Source of the DNA: Dioscorea cayenensis subsp. rotundata
Taxonomy: Eukaryota > Streptophyta > Magnoliopsida > Dioscoreales > Dioscoreaceae
NCBI RefSeq assembly: GCF_009730915.1
Contig: NC_052480.1
Location: 21,712,419 to 21,776,418 of the forward strand
Reading direction: 5' to 3'
DNA: 64,000 nucleotides
Shown: positions 21,421-34,141 of the stretch, piece after piece
Layout of the letters: each line of letters begins with the position of its first letter
Position numbering within the stretch: the first letter of the stretch is position 1
The notes under the pieces: generated by a model
The model's input: only the letters and a program-made list of their open reading frames with translations
The model's database searches: none
What the model was told of the DNA's origin: nothing
Made by a program: the position numbers and the translations under genes

Positions 21421-24400
21421 TGATTGGTTTAAAGTGCGCGAGAGCTAAGTTGGTGTTGTGTTTGTGAACAATAGTTGCTACAGTATTATGAACATTATTT
21501 CACTGAAAAATTAGAAAACCGATGAAGTGCATGGCGTGAAGCACATCCGTGCGTCAAAGTGCACGACTGTGCTCTGGCACGATGGTCATGCTTTTCCTAC
21601 TGTAGTAAAATATTGAGCAGCACTACTGTAGCTCTAACACTATAGCTTGTTAATGTAGCAAATTTTCAGGGTGAAGCACGCCAATGCTTTGCTTTTCCAA
21701 CCTCAATTTAAAGGCTTTTTGTAAGCCCTAACCCTTACCCCTTCTTCCCTCTTCTTCCTCTCATTCTCTTTGTTCTCTTTTGGAGAACAAGAAGGCTTTG
21801 GATGAACGTCTCATTCTTGGTGGATTGAAGTCATCAATCTTCCTCTTTCTTTGTATTTAGAGGTGAACACTTTCTTCTTCTTTCTTTCCTTGTTCTTCTT
21901 GGTTTTGAGTTAGGATGACGGATCTAGGGTTGTGATTGAACTTGGAAGTTTGATTCTTGCTCTCTCTTGTTGCTTGATGATGTATAATTTGTAAGAAGTG
22001 TTTGTAGCTCCTTTCCTTTCAAAATTGTTGTAACCTAGAACCGTTATTACTATGGTATTACTGTATCTCCATAAGGTTTGCTTGTTTGATTGTTTTCTTA
22101 GTTGGGATTGAAGCCAATCACCCTTAGAAATTCTTTGGGAACCTTGAAACTTAGTTGCGAATCAACTCTAGACTTTGTTAGGGTTGCTTTGCGTTGTTCA
22201 ACCTAGGGTTTCATTCATGTCTTCTTTGTTTAATTTTCTTCTTGTTGTTGTGTGTGTGGGTTTGGTTGGTTAGGTGGTGAAGGTTCGTTGCAAGGTAAGG
22301 AGCCGGCAGAGGAGTGACACCACCAAAGTATTTTCTTACCTAAGTGGTGAGTGGGTTAAGTTGGTTGCACATTGCTATTAGAATATTATCTAAAGATCTT
22401 TATTGCTTGAATTGAAAGTTTTCTATGGTTTAATAGTATATATTGGTGTTTTGATTGGTTTGAAAAGGAGTTTCCAAGCTATTGATTTATATACGAAACT
22501 CTTGATATTTGAAAATGATTATAACTATATGTACATTATTTGAATTAGACTAATTTGAGAAGCTCCGTTTGCATCCTTATGCTTTTGGTATTGGTGATTA
22601 AGAAAGTGGATTTTATTCTGAGATCCATTTATTGGTCCTAGGCATGGACATAATAAGATGTCACACATGATTTTTATGTCTATATTGTATTAAGTTAATA
22701 TTTTAATTCATTTAAAAGGCCATCTATACTATTGATTTATACATGAAATTCTAGATATTTAAAGGAAAAATGAGAATGACTTGGAATCGAATGGCTTTAA
22801 GCATGTGAGTTTAAATTCCTTGGGATCTGGTGGAGACTTTGAGTAGAGAGAAATTAATCCAAAGTTGTGAAAGTATATGTTTTGTTGGAGAGGAGAGTTT
22901 TTGTTAAATATTTGAGGGAGTGTAAAAATATTGCTTGTGTAGTTAATTTTTAGACCTATTGATGACTGAATCTTTAATACATTGATGATGGATTATTTCA
23001 ATATTTGTAAGAACCAAAGATTTATTAATTGGTTTAATGTCTAGAGGCTTGAGTATATGGTAGTTACAATTGAGATACTTAAGCAATAAAAGAAAGGAAT
23101 ATTGTTGATGATGGAAGCTTCAAGCATAGAAAATGTTTAATTTGATTTTGTTCTAGAGGTGGAAGTGATTTAAGATTTAAACTGGAATGTATAATCTATT
23201 TCTTTGTAAAGGTTGAAAATTTCTTAGAAGAATGATGATGGATAACATATGTTGTATAGGCTAAGTGTATGAGTGAATTGTGAATATGAAATTCATGAGT
23301 TTGACATGTATATTTGTCTTTAAGAGAAAGTTGAATCGTACTGTTAAGGTGGAAATGATTAGACATTTGATCTTATACTTGTTGTCTTAGATGAGAGATC
23401 GTATCATTTCTCGAGGATGCATCCATTGAATTTGTGAGGGTTTCATTTGCGAAATTGGTTAAGTATAATGGAAGATTGATGCAAATAAAGTTAATTAGGT
23501 TAATTGCTGGTGAAATATGATGACAATATTAAACTTAGAGACAAGGTTATTTGAGAAAAGATTCGATTGATTTCTTGTTATGCAAAGACAGAGGTAATGG
23601 CCTATTTATATTTATTTTCACTATGGTTGTCGCATACGTAAATTGGGTACTTGGAAATCAGTTACTTACGGGTTGAATGCTAGTCAGACCAATATCTATG
23701 TTTGTATTATGGGATTCCTTAGTGCATGTTAAAAGCTAAGTACGAGATATCTCAACAAGTATGCTTATTGTTTCCTACTTTGGAAAATGGTTTTCAATGC
23801 TTGGCAATGTCCCGAGTGTGGGTATTGAATTATGTTTACTTTGACATCGGCTTACATGAGAAATTCTAGAGCTTTAATTGCAAAGGTTGACAACCTTATT
23901 TTTATGTTGAGTTTAAAGTGATTTTTTTGTGAACATGCTTTATGGTATTGATTTACTTGGAAATGTTGCTTATATTCTAAATTTTAATTATTGTCCTGGT
24001 CAAGGACTAGGTGATTTGACCTGTGAAAACTGTGGATAAGGATTTCTTTCCATATATTTATTTATATTATTTTATCTCATTGGAAGCAAGAATTGACACT
24101 CTTAAGCATGTAATGCTTGTCAATTTCATTATGTGGAATGATGCTCATTACTGGCATGTGGATATTATCATGTTTATGGACCTCTTATTATTGTTGTGCT
24201 GATATTTGGTTGCACCTACGGGTGGTTGAATGTGATGGGGTTGTAACCCGTCTACTGCAGTATGGGTTCCCCTCTAGCCAACTTTTAGAGGTAGTATAGA
24301 GGACCTATTTTCCCTGTCCTCATCAGGTGGCGTATAGAGTCCTGATTTGGATGATACACTGGGAGGTCGAAGTCACTATACATAACCAGTGGACCAACGT

Positions 24401-24780
24401 CAAAGTTGTGAAGACTATGATGGCTCTCAACCTAGTCGCGACGGCAGCTAAGTTGGAGAGTGTTTTTAGGCAATTGCTCTTTTCTTTGAAATGAAGTCTA
24501 CGCATTTCATAAAAATTATGTTTTTCTTGCAAAGTTATTTTCGAGATGTGATCTCTTGGAAAAACTTAATTGATGTTGAGTTTTATGTCTTGAGGCTTTA
24601 AAGCTCGTATTATGGCAAATTTAGTATTTGTGAAAGTTGAAATCCCCATTTGTTGCACTTGGTGTTTTATGTGCTTTATGAAATTTATATGCTTGAATTT
24701 GGTTTACTTATTGAAAAGTTTTGTTGCCTTGAGTGCAATTGTGTAAGTTTACATTTGGGTTTTTGAGCGCCAATGGTTAT
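21421..24780 (+). other. Non-coding, probably transposon-derived (LTR/leader-like)
   Basis: The segment starts with repeated CTGTAGCA/CTACAGTA motifs (21475-21655), then CAATTTAAAGGC and a CT-rich leader-like stretch with TAAGCCCTAACCC (21712-21780). This pattern is familiar from plant Ty3/gypsy LTRs and leaders. The following 2.5 kb has splice-like motifs but no ORF longer than about 60-70 codons. It may be a large retrotransposon derivative without coding sequence. It stops where the truncated copia element begins, near 24785. Confidence 0.35.
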
Positions 24781-24789
24781 AATCTCGCA

Positions 24790-25540
24790 GGTTTGCAGTA
24801 TTTTAGAATACGGTACTTTAGCCATATATTTTTGTTCCTCTTCATCCTTTGGAGGCATACCCTTATTAAGCTTCAAATGTGGACTCAAACAAAGCTTTCC
24901 CTTTGCTCTATATCTGCTTATCTCCATCCCAAGAATTTTCTTGGCTTTACCTAGATCTTTCATCTCGAACTCTTGATTCAACTAAACTTTTAACTTGTCA
25001 ATCTCTACTTGCTTCTTGGATGCAATCAACATATCATCAACATTCAAGAGTAGATAAATAAAAGATCCATCTTGTAGCTTTTGAAAATACACATAGTGAT
25101 CATACTTACTTCTTATGTACCTTTGTCCGCTCATGAAGCTATTTAATTGCTTATATCACTGCCTTGGGGATTGCTTTAATCCATATAGTGACTAGCTCAG
25201 CTTGCAAACCCAATATTCTTTACCTGCAACCTTGAACCACTCTAGTTGGGTTTTGTAGATTTCCTCATCCGAATCACCATATAAGAACGCAGTCTTCACA
25301 TCAAGTTGAGCCAACTCCAAATTCCACTATGCTACCAAAGCCAACAAAATTTTAATGGAGGAATATTTTACAACTGGAGAAAATACCTCATTGTAGTCAA
25401 CTCCCTCATTTTGTGTGTAGCCTTTTGCCACCAATCTTGCTTTGTAGCGAATTTCTTTCTTATTAGGGAATCCTTCTTTCTTCATATACACCCATTTGTA
25501 TCCAACTGTCTTTTTATTCTTCGGTAGTTGTACCAACCTT
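24790..25540 (-). pseudogene. Copia reverse transcriptase fragments
   Basis: The segment 25536-25327 reads [31 protein letters not shown] and [13 protein letters not shown], the N-terminal RVT_2 motifs. The segment ending at 24790 reads FEMKDLGKAKKILGMEISR. Directly afterwards, about 25 residues normally present between the LCLS and PHLKL motifs are missing in frame. The stretch between the two segments is frame-broken. The protein would have copied the element's RNA. Confidence 0.85.
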
Positions 25541-25569
25541 CAGGTCTTGTTCTTATGAAGAGATTGCAT

Positions 25570-26760
25570 CTCCTTATCCATAGCTTTCTTCCACTATCCA
25601 CTCTCTAAGCTTCGGGAAGCTTCGGGTTGCTTCTTGAAAGTTGGAAGGAATATCTTCATCTACCACTGGAAATGCATATCCCACCATATTTGTAAAAAGA
25701 TCATATCTTTGAATTTCCCGTCTCGGCTTCCTAGTTGCAATTGAGTCTGGTTGTTGTTGTGGTTCTTGAGTTAGAATCTCTTCTTCATTTGATTCCCCTG
25801 CTACTATCGGAGAATCACTTGGCACTTCTGCTTTTTTTGTTGTGTTAATCATCATCTTCTCAAATTCCACTTTCTTCGAAGTACTCTCTTCCTTCTATAG
25901 AGTGCAATTGGTCTAAATAACTTCATTTGTTAACTTCATTGCCATGAGAGACTCATCAAATGTCACGACTATACTGAAAATCACCTTCATATCCGAGCAC
26001 CAGAGACGGAATCCATTTATTCCGTAAGTGATTCCCATAAACAATGCCTCATTTTGCCCTCGGGTCCAATTTTGATTCCTTAACATGATAATATGCACTA
26101 TAACCAAATATATGTAAGGAATCATAATCTGTAGTAGGTTTTGCAGACCATACCTCCATAGGTGTTTTACCACCAATAGCTAATGACGGTAAACGATTGA
26201 CGAGATGATGTGCATACTCCAAAGCCTCAGCCTAGAATTACTTGCCTAATCCAACATTGGACAACATACAACAAACTTTCTCTATTAATGTCAGGTTCAT
26301 CCACTTTGACACCCCCATTCTATTGTGGTGTATCTCTTACAGTGAAGTGTCGGGCAATGCCATACTCATTACAAACATCAAAGAATGGATCACTCTTGTA
26401 TTCTCCACCATTATCTATTCTGAGCCACTTGATTTTTCTGTCAAATTGATTCTCCACCATATTTTTCCACTTGATGAAAACGTTTAGCACTTCATCTTTA
26501 GTTGTCATGCTATACACCCAAACTCTTCTAGAAAAATCATCAATAAATGTTACAAAGTAATGCTTACCATCCAATGATGGAGTTTTGGAAGGTTCCCATG
26601 CATCTGAGTGAACATAATCCAAATACCTTTTGTATTATGAATAGCGGTGCCAAACTTCACTCTCTTTTGCTCTCCCAGAACACGATGCTCGCAAAAATCT
26701 AATTTGTAAGCCTTTGCACCTTTCAACAATTCTTGTTTCGCCAGAATTTGCAAGGATTTT
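25570..26760 (-). pseudogene. Copia integrase fragments
   Basis: The segment 26622-26320 reads YVHSDAWEP, YFVTFIDDFSRRVWVY and LRIDNGGEYKS, which includes the first two Asp of the DDE integrase core (HSD and IDNGGEY). The preceding frame (26753-26550) is the GAG-pre-integrase segment (LLKGAKAYKLDFCEHRVLGE). Further segments to 25574 carry the C-terminal integrase region and the link to the reverse transcriptase. Stops separate the segments. Confidence 0.85.
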
Positions 26761-27159
26761 CACTAGCATGTCCCAATCGCATATGCCACATCTTGGTTGC
26801 CTCCAACTCCTTATACTCCACTGAAGTTGTTGCTACTGTCCCAATAATAGTGTTACCTTGATAGTAATATAGATTATTTCTTCTAATGCCTTTCATTACC
26901 ACTAATTAATGGGCCTAACATGGACTTCAAGCATCCATCTTTCATTGTTACAATTAAGCCTTTGGACTCTAAAGCTCCCAAAAAGATAAGATTCCTCTTC
27001 AAACTTGGTACATAATGAACTTCTGTTAAAATTTTCATTAATCCATCATGGTTCTTCAGTTGGATTGAATCCATTCAAGTTGTCTTTTAAGGGTCGTTAT
27101 TGCCCATGTAAACAACTACTCCGTCTAGTTCTTTAAAATAAAAGAACTACGCCCGAATC

Positions 27160-28015
27160 CAGCATCTATTCATTTAAATAAATTGTTAAAGATGAAACAG
27201 CTAGTGAAAGTTCAACATCACTCTCATATTTAGCTATATTTGTATCTGGGACAGCTTTCTCCTTCTTCTTCAACTTGGGGCAATATTTCTTCCAGTGTCC
27301 TTTCTCATGATAGAAAGCACACTCATCTTTCCCAAGTTTGGTCTTCGAATGAGATCTTCCTCTTCTTCCAAATTTTCTGCTTTGAGAATGACTTCTTGCT
27401 ACCATTGCTTCTGCTGAGATGTTCTTGCTTTCTTTTTTTTTATCTTTTTTCCTTAATTCATAACTACACAAAGCAACATACGCTTCATCAAAGGATACCT
27501 TATCCTTCCCATGAAGTAAAGCAGTCTCAAGGTATTCAAATTCATCAGGAAGGGAAGATAACAATATCAAGTCTAAATCTTCATCTTAAAAAGTTTCATC
27601 TAAATTTAATAAATCAGCTACCTGTTGGTTGAAAGAAGTAATGTGGTTATTCATAAAGGTACCTAGTTTATATTTGAAGTGAAATAATCTCTTCTGCATG
27701 TGGAGCCGATTCTGGCTATTCTTTGTCAAGAACTTATCTTCCAATGCCTTCCATAATTTGTATACAGAGGTCTCATTCTTGAATACACATTTCTATTCTC
27801 TTGAAAAGCATGATCGGATTGTTCCACAAGCTAAACAGTTGATGGTAGCCAAGTCTTTATCTTCCACTTCATTCGGCTTCTTTTCTTAATGGCTATATCT
27901 ACCCTTTCCTGAACAAAGCATTTAGCACTTCTCTTTTCGACATACCAAAATGCCCAGTACTATCAAATATCTCCATTGCAAACCGTGAATTGGACATTAC
28001 GGTCCTCAATAATGA
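27160..28015 (-). pseudogene. Copia Gag with altered zinc knuckle
   Basis: The 27570-27166 frame reads MILLSSLPDEFEYLETALLH and later CAFYHEKGHWKKYCPK. The normal zinc knuckle is CX2CX4HX4C; here the second Cys is Tyr. Upstream, to about 28015, Gag continues in broken frames. Confidence 0.8.
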
Positions 28016-28123
28016 AGAAGAGATTGATGTCATGGATGTATTCCCTTAGCCTAAAACTTTTGTCACCATCTCAATAAAAGTAGAGTATTCAATTACACAA
28101 AAAACCTCAAAGCTTAGGATGAA

Positions 28124-28141
28124 CCTATCTCTGATACTACT
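28124..28141 (-). promoter_or_regulatory. Primer-binding site of the copia element
   Basis: The minus strand reads AGTAGTATCAGAGATAGG directly after the LTR end CCCAACA. It is a one-base variant of the GGTATCAGAG initiator-tRNA-Met site usual in Ty1-copia. Confidence 0.75.
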
Positions 28142-28556
28142 TGTTGGGAAAACCTAGATAATTTCCCTTACAAAAACAACCCAACAATAGATAATATTGT
28201 GAAAACAAAAGAAATTAAGTAGAAATACCCAGGTAAACAATGTAATTGAATACAAACCAATACTAACGAAAATAAAAGGAACAAGCACACCAAATTTTAC
28301 GCAAATAGCCAACTCGTCTCACAGCGAGAGACCACTTCACTATCTTCAAAAAAAGTTACAATTATAAGTAATTTTTCAATTAACCCCTTAAGGGAAATTC
28401 TAATTAAAGAATCTCCACCAAATATAAATAATAGAAGAAAAAAAGAACTTTTTGGGATAATTACAATTGAGAGTATATGGGCAGTTTTATAGAAAAAAAA
28501 AATCCCCTACCTCTTTCACAAATAGCCAATGTGGGATTATTCTCACTTAGCAAACA
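28142..28556 (-). repeat. 5' LTR of the copia element
   Basis: On the minus strand it starts TGTTTGCTAAGTGAG and ends CCCAACA, with AATCCCACATTGG near its start as in many plant copia LTRs. Length 415 bp. The left partner LTR is missing. Confidence 0.7.
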
Positions 28557-29130
28557 AGTCAATATATAGCATTATCAATTATAGCTTCATTTTAAATTCT
28601 ATACATTTATTATTGATGATTTCTCTCAACTTATATAGCTTCTACCATTTTGAGAAAGAGTATTTTACAATCAATTTCTTCTATTTGACAAGTTTGCTTT
28701 TGCTTATATGCTCATGTAACTCATCCATATATAATATGGATTACCTAATATGATAAAATACTAAATATATTCCAAATAGTTAAGATTCCCTATTTCATGT
28801 GTATGGTATGCTGAGATGATATGCTACTACGCATATATGGCATTAATGTATACTACAACCATAATACAATAATGTAACTAAGTAACACAAGATATTAATG
28901 TATTAACGTGGGAAAATAGAAGAAGGCATCAAAAAAATTTATAATGCCTATGTCCATGAAAGAAAGAATAGTAATATTTCACTATTAAAAAACTAATTTT
29001 ACAAATGGAGACAACACTCTCAAACACCTTTTTACCAAAAATTTCTAAGTACATCAATTGCTCTACACTCTCCAAAACACACTTATGCTTGTGGTGGTGC
29101 TTCTCAAATGACCAAAAGCCGCACGGAACT
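28557..29130. other. Intergenic DNA
   Basis: AT-rich; I see no gene. Confidence 0.5.
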
Positions 29131-29357
29131 AAGCAACCAATGGAGGCCTAAAGTCAAAGAATGATTGCTAAGATTACATTTCATGTGTGTGTGTGTGTAT
29201 ATATATATATGCATATCAAGCAACCAATGGAGGCCTAAAGTCAAAGAATGATTGCTAAGATTACATTTCATGTGTGTGTGTGTATATATATATATATGCA
29301 TATCAAGCAACCAATGGAGGCCTAAAGTCAAAGAATGATTGCTAAGATTACATTTCA

Positions 29358-29392
<35 letters not shown>

Positions 29393-29400
29393 GCATATCA
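29131..29400. repeat. Minisatellite, three 87-bp units with (GT)n(AT)n cores
   Basis: Units start at 29131, 29218 and 29305 with AAGCAACCAATGGAGGCC. Each ends in a GT/AT dinucleotide run of different length followed by GCATATCAA. The repeated ORF on the minus strand is an artefact. Confidence 0.95.
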
Positions 29401-30350
29401 AAGGATGTGGGTTAAGCCTACGTGTAAGTGTAAATAAAATTGATGCATTCATACATGCATGGCAAAAACAATGTGCGCCAACACTATACGTTGATGCAAA
29501 TAAAATTCAAGAAAAACCTTTAAAAATATAAAGTATGCTTACTTTATTGAGTAAAAATATATAAAAATTCTAAACTTCAACTAATATATATCAAGTAAAC
29601 TAATAATGGTGATACATTTGGCTTTGGCTTTGGCTTTTTTTATTATACATTATGATATTTAAAAAAAAACTTCATTGCTATTATTTGGAGAAAGAAGCAG
29701 AACTACTTTATCTGTGAAATTTTGTTTTTGTATGGTTGACAAAGCCTAGATGTCAAGATCACCAATTATCCACACCCACAATCCTCCCACCTAGTTATTT
29801 CTTTTATTTGTAACATTAAATTAAATTCATTTTTTTTAAGCCATTATTCTTTATTGAAAACCTTTAAATAATGTGAGCAAAACATAATATTGAGAATGTT
29901 ATTAATTTATTATCCAACAAAAAAAATCTTTAATTTTAGTCTTGAAAATATTTTGGTCATATGTATACAATAATTGAATAGTGGGATTGTATATCCGTAC
30001 TTGGATAAAATCTTGCAATCTATATACTATTTCATTAGAATTTAATATAATTCTTTATTATCAACAATATTTAAATTTTAAATTTTACAAACTAGAATGC
30101 AAACCTATTTCTAATCTTCATTTTCAAACTACTACAATACCTTTTATAAAAGAAATCTCTTTTTCCAATAGTAGAAAACAATTATTTATTACTTTAAACC
30201 ATTCCCCTCAATAACAGTCCTCTCACTCCCCCTTATGTCAGAGCACACTAACTGTCAACCCTTCACTTCACTTTGAGTTTATCACCTTCTTCTCCCTCTC
30301 TCTCTCTGCCTTTCTCTTTTTCACCATCTCTTTGTCACTATCACCTCTCT
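29401..30350. other. Upstream intergenic DNA of NF-YC
   Basis: AT-rich with no supportable gene. It probably includes the distal NF-YC promoter. Confidence 0.5.
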
Positions 30351-30351
30351 C

Positions 30352-30746
30352 ACTTATATATATATATATATATATAAATGAATAATACATCTATCTCTTA
30401 TCTTCTCCATCCATCAAAAGAGCTCTCTCTATCTCTCTCTGCAAGATAAGGTTCTCTTCTTCTTCTTCTTCTTCTATTTCTCTTCCTAAATATCCATTCC
30501 ATTCAAAGTTTCTTTTTCTTTTTTTTTTTAAAAAAAAAAAAGAAAATTTCATTTTGATTCCATGCTCTTTCTATGTGTTTAGGTTGAAGAATCAGATACC
30601 ATCCTCTTCAAAAGCAAAGGGATTCATTCCTCAAGGTAATAAAGAACTGTACTATTCATATATTCTTTGTCCTCACACATCCTACTCATAATCTTCCTTC
30701 TGCATCAGATCTACAGAAATACAAAAGAAAAAAAAAACACAAAAAA
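30352..30746 (+). promoter_or_regulatory. Core promoter and spliced 5' leader of NF-YC
   Basis: A TATA-rich run (30354-30376) is followed by a CT-rich leader with TCTCTCT and TTC repeats. Likely leader introns end at GTGTTTAG (about 30582) and run from CCTCAAG/GTAATAAAG (about 30635) to TCTGCATCAG (about 30711). Introns in the leader with an intronless CDS are usual for plant NF-YC genes. Confidence 0.5.
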
Positions 30747-31490
30747 ATGGAGAACCAGCATGAACAACAACAACAGCAACAGCAACAACAACAACAACAA
30801 ACAGTACAGAATCAACACCAACAACATCAAGTGCACCCATTTCCACAAACACCATTCCATCATCTGCTCCAGCAACAGCACCAACAGCTCCAAATGTTCT
30901 GGAACTACCAGAGGCAGGAGATAGAACACGCCACTGATTTCAAGAACCATCAACTGCCCTTGGCAAGAATCAAGAAGATAATGAAAGCTGATGAAGATGT
31001 CCGAATGATATCGGCCGAGGCGCCGATACTTTTCGCCAAGGCGTGTGAGCTCTTCATTCTTGAACTCACCATCCGGTCATGGCTTCACGCCGAAGAGAAC
31101 AAGCGCCGGACTTTACAGAAGAATGACATCGCCGCTGCCATCACCAGGACCGACATCTTCGACTTTCTTGTGGACATTGTGCCGAGAGATGAGATCAAGG
31201 AGGATGGTGGTGGGTTAGGTATGGGTGGCGCCGCAGTGAGTGGTGGACCAGGTGGCGCCGCCGCCGCCGCCGGAGTGCCTTACTATTATCCTCCACCGGC
31301 AGGAATGATGATGGGGCAACCGGCGATGGCTGGAATTGATCCTGGGATGTTTGTGCAGAGGCCGTGGCAGCAGATGTGGCAGCCGGGGATGACCGACGAG
31401 GGACCAGGGTTCGCCGGAGGACCTCCTCCGGGGTTGGATGGTCAAGGATATGGTGGTGGAGGTGGTGGTGGTGGTGGTGGTGCTCAGTGA
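30747..31490 (+). CDS. NF-YC: NF-YC (HAP5) subunit of the CCAAT-binding factor
   Basis: A 247-residue protein in one exon. It has a poly-Gln run at residues 7-19, then a Gln/His-rich stretch with [13 protein letters not shown]. The histone-fold core is at about 70-148: [57 protein letters not shown] and [16 protein letters not shown] pairs with NF-YB through this fold; the pair enters the nucleus, joins NF-YA, and binds CCAAT boxes. In plants the NF-YB/NF-YC pair also works with CONSTANS in flowering. The tail ([22 protein letters not shown]) fits the NF-YC1/NF-YC4 type best. The protein ends in a poly-Gly stretch. No damage is visible. Confidence 0.97.
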   Translation: MENQHEQQQQQQQQQQQQTVQNQHQQHQVHPFPQTPFHHLLQQQHQQLQMFWNYQRQEIEHATDFKNHQLPLARIKKIMKADEDVRMISAEAPILFAKACELFILELTIRSWLHAEENKRRTLQKNDIAAAITRTDIFDFLVDIVPRDEIKEDGGGLGMGGAAVSGGPGGAAAAAGVPYYYPPPAGMMMGQPAMAGIDPGMFVQRPWQQMWQPGMTDEGPGFAGGPPPGLDGQGYGGGGGGGGGGAQ

Positions 31491-31799
31491 ATGATAGAAG
31501 TTCATGTTGTTGTAGTTTGTAGTATGTAATTGAATCCTTTGTGAGTCTTGTGACCATGCTAATATTACCATGTATTTTTAGCTTGTTTTCTTTTTTTTAA
31601 TGACTTCCATCAGGTTTAGAAGTTTTAAATGTGTTCATCTGGCCTGATTTTAGAATCAGGGTATTTTTTAAATGTGTCAGATTATGATAAGAGAAAATTA
31701 GAGAATAACTTTGTTCTGAAATCATGGGATATGACTTTTTTAAATTTATACATGTATAAAAAATCTATTTTTGTTTGCGTATCTCTGTTTAATTCTTTT
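31491..31799. other. NF-YC 3' region
   Basis: Probable 3' UTR with TTGTAGTATGTAATTGAATC downstream of the stop. The ORF at 31629-31883 lacks coding features. Confidence 0.4.
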
Positions 31800-31945
31800 T
31801 TTTTTTGGCAATACATAAACCACACATATAAACACGCATATATTTTATTATTACATTTCAACTATGTATCGAGAGAGATTTGAAACCTCAATCTCTCATA
31901 TTAGAGTCAAATGTCTTAACCACTTGGCTATCATTACAGTGGTTA
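31800..31945 (-). repeat. SINE-like element with tRNA-type A and B boxes
   Basis: On the minus strand TAGCCAAGTGG (A-box-like) is followed about 35 bases later by GGTTTCAAATCTC (B-box-like). The spacing is right for an internal polymerase III promoter. The stretch ends with an A/T-rich tail. Confidence 0.5.
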
Positions 31946-34000
31946 TATATACATCTCAAACATGCATTAGGAGTGAGTCAAACATTCAATCTCATATGTA
32001 GGAGTTGAACTCTTAAATGGATACATTTTTTTTAATTTAATGATTTGTATATCTTTGAAAGATGATGTAAAATTGATTAACAAAATCTTAAAATAAAATT
32101 ATTAGTTTTTGTTGTTAGAGGTAGTTTAGAAATTTAATATTATAGTTCTTTTCTAATTTTAATATAATTGTTTATTAGTTCCATACTAAATTGGTTGACT
32201 GACGAGCCTTAACGGCTCATAATGCAATACCACAAGCCCAGCGCTTTGGGTAAAAAAAAATTGACTCAAAGAATAAAAGCAAATTCTCAATTTTTGAGTA
32301 AATACATAATTACAATGCTTTGGAGGCAAAATAAATAATCATATATATCTTTAGACGTATTAAAAAAAAGGGCTTATATTCAAATAAAATAAATTTAACA
32401 AAAATATTATATATATATTCTTTAAATTTGTCTCAGAATGTACAGTATGCCTGTACTAAGCATTGTACGGTTTGCAATCCACCTCGGTAAAAAAAATAGA
32501 AGTACGTTTTTGGAGGTGTCCATTCATACTAAATGAGTATATATATATAATGGAATTATCTAAGAATAGAAATGAGAGGCTACCATAAATTTGTTAATGG
32601 ATAAGTTTCCAAGGAGCACAAATATTAGCAATATATTTTCTACAATATGAGCTGAAAATTATAAAAATAAGAGAATTATAATTAGCTGTAAATTTAAAAT
32701 CAACCACACAAAAAATCATAGAATTTATAGAATTTTATAACAAGTAAATTATAAATTCTAAACCGTAATAAAGTTGACTTATAAATATTTATTTAAAATA
32801 TTAAGATTAAAAAAACCACATAACTCGAATAATATCAATTAAATATATGCTAATATGTAAATATATTGTAAACATTTAATATGTAATATAAGATTATGGC
32901 CTTCTTTGAACGGCATCACTCCTGGTACACAAACTAGAGTATGTAGGAAACCAAACAAGGTGGTTTTCTTTTTGGATAAGATTTTCTTGCCCAAAAATAC
33001 TTTTAAAATAAATTAAAGACTTTTTGGCCAACCTTTTAGACATTTAGATTGACTTTTATTAGGATGAGAAACTCTAAAATAAAAAAATAAATAAACAAAT
33101 CCTTGTCAAAGAAGTTAGTGAGAGTGACTTTTTAAAAAAAAAAACTTCTAAAAAAGAATTTTCTTTTTTCTTTGGACAAAAATACATTCTAAAAATTTTA
33201 TAAATTATATCTCAAGTCAATAATACATATTTAATATCCTCCTCCAAACTTAAAAAATAAAAGCACATTTTTCACAAACCAAGCCAAACCAATCCAAATA
33301 GTCCTATATAAATCATATATTTACTTCCTCCCACATTTGCTTTTCAAAATTTTGAGTCACAACTACAATAAAATAAATCTATATATTAAAAATATAATTA
33401 TCTATACAACTATTGTAATTATTATTTTACACCTAACAAAAATACTTCAAAAAAATTTTTCAATGTGTAAAGACATCAATTTGCATGAGTTTGTATGATA
33501 GGAACAAACTTTATTTAACTATATGTGTTAATTTTGGTTTATATAAATATATAAACATAGGTATAAATCAAATATAAGTTTAGGGAAAAAAAAAAAGAAG
33601 AATAAACTTGAAAATCATGCCATCAAAATTCTCAACTTTCAAAAGCTAACCAAATTGAAAAAGGCAACTGCTTTTCTTTTCCTAAGAAAGAAATTATTAT
33701 TATTATTATTATTATTATTTTATTTTATTTTTTTGACTTCTTAGCAAAATAAGGATAGCCTTATGGACCACCATCCAATTCACCCAACAACTTATAAAGT
33801 TAGAAGTCTCATTTACAACATGATTCATGCATTCAATTTTTCTAAGACAGAAGAAAACACTGATGGAAGACCTTACTATATTTTTCTAGAGATTAACTAG
33901 GTGCAAGTCAAGAAATCCTACGCCACCAAATTTTAAAAAATTAAAATACATGATTATCAAATACAGACGCACACACACAGAGCCTAAGTTTCCATGCCAT
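31946..34000. other. AT-rich intergenic DNA
   Basis: No supportable gene. A short (ATT)n run lies at about 33692-33719. Confidence 0.5.
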
Positions 34001-34141
34001 CAACTTGGACTAAAACCTTAAGGCTTTGCTTGGATGAGGTGAAAAAGAGTTTTGTAGAGGAGGGTAAAGTATAGTAAAATAAGGTAAAAGAAGATTCTAA
34101 GTTATACCTTGTTTGGATTGAAGGTAAGGTAAATAGAGGTT

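Larger units (their letters stand above)
24785..28556 (-). mobile_element. Ty1-copia retrotransposon, 3' truncated, decayed
   Basis: Read on the minus strand, the order is LTR (28556-28142), primer-binding site, gag, zinc knuckle, integrase, reverse transcriptase. That is the Ty1-copia order. The reverse transcriptase stops near 24785 after VPYSKILQT. The remaining RT, the RNase H and the 3' LTR are missing. Many stops and frameshifts break every domain. The sequence left of 24785 is unrelated to copia. Confidence 0.9.

Noticed and set aside
29104..29358. 84-aa ORF with three identical repeats
   Set aside because: Artefact of the 87-bp minisatellite, whose unit length is a multiple of three.
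30711..30953. 80-aa minus-strand ORF rich in Leu opposite NF-YC
   Set aside because: It is the complement of the CAA/CAG poly-Gln coding run in the real NF-YC gene.
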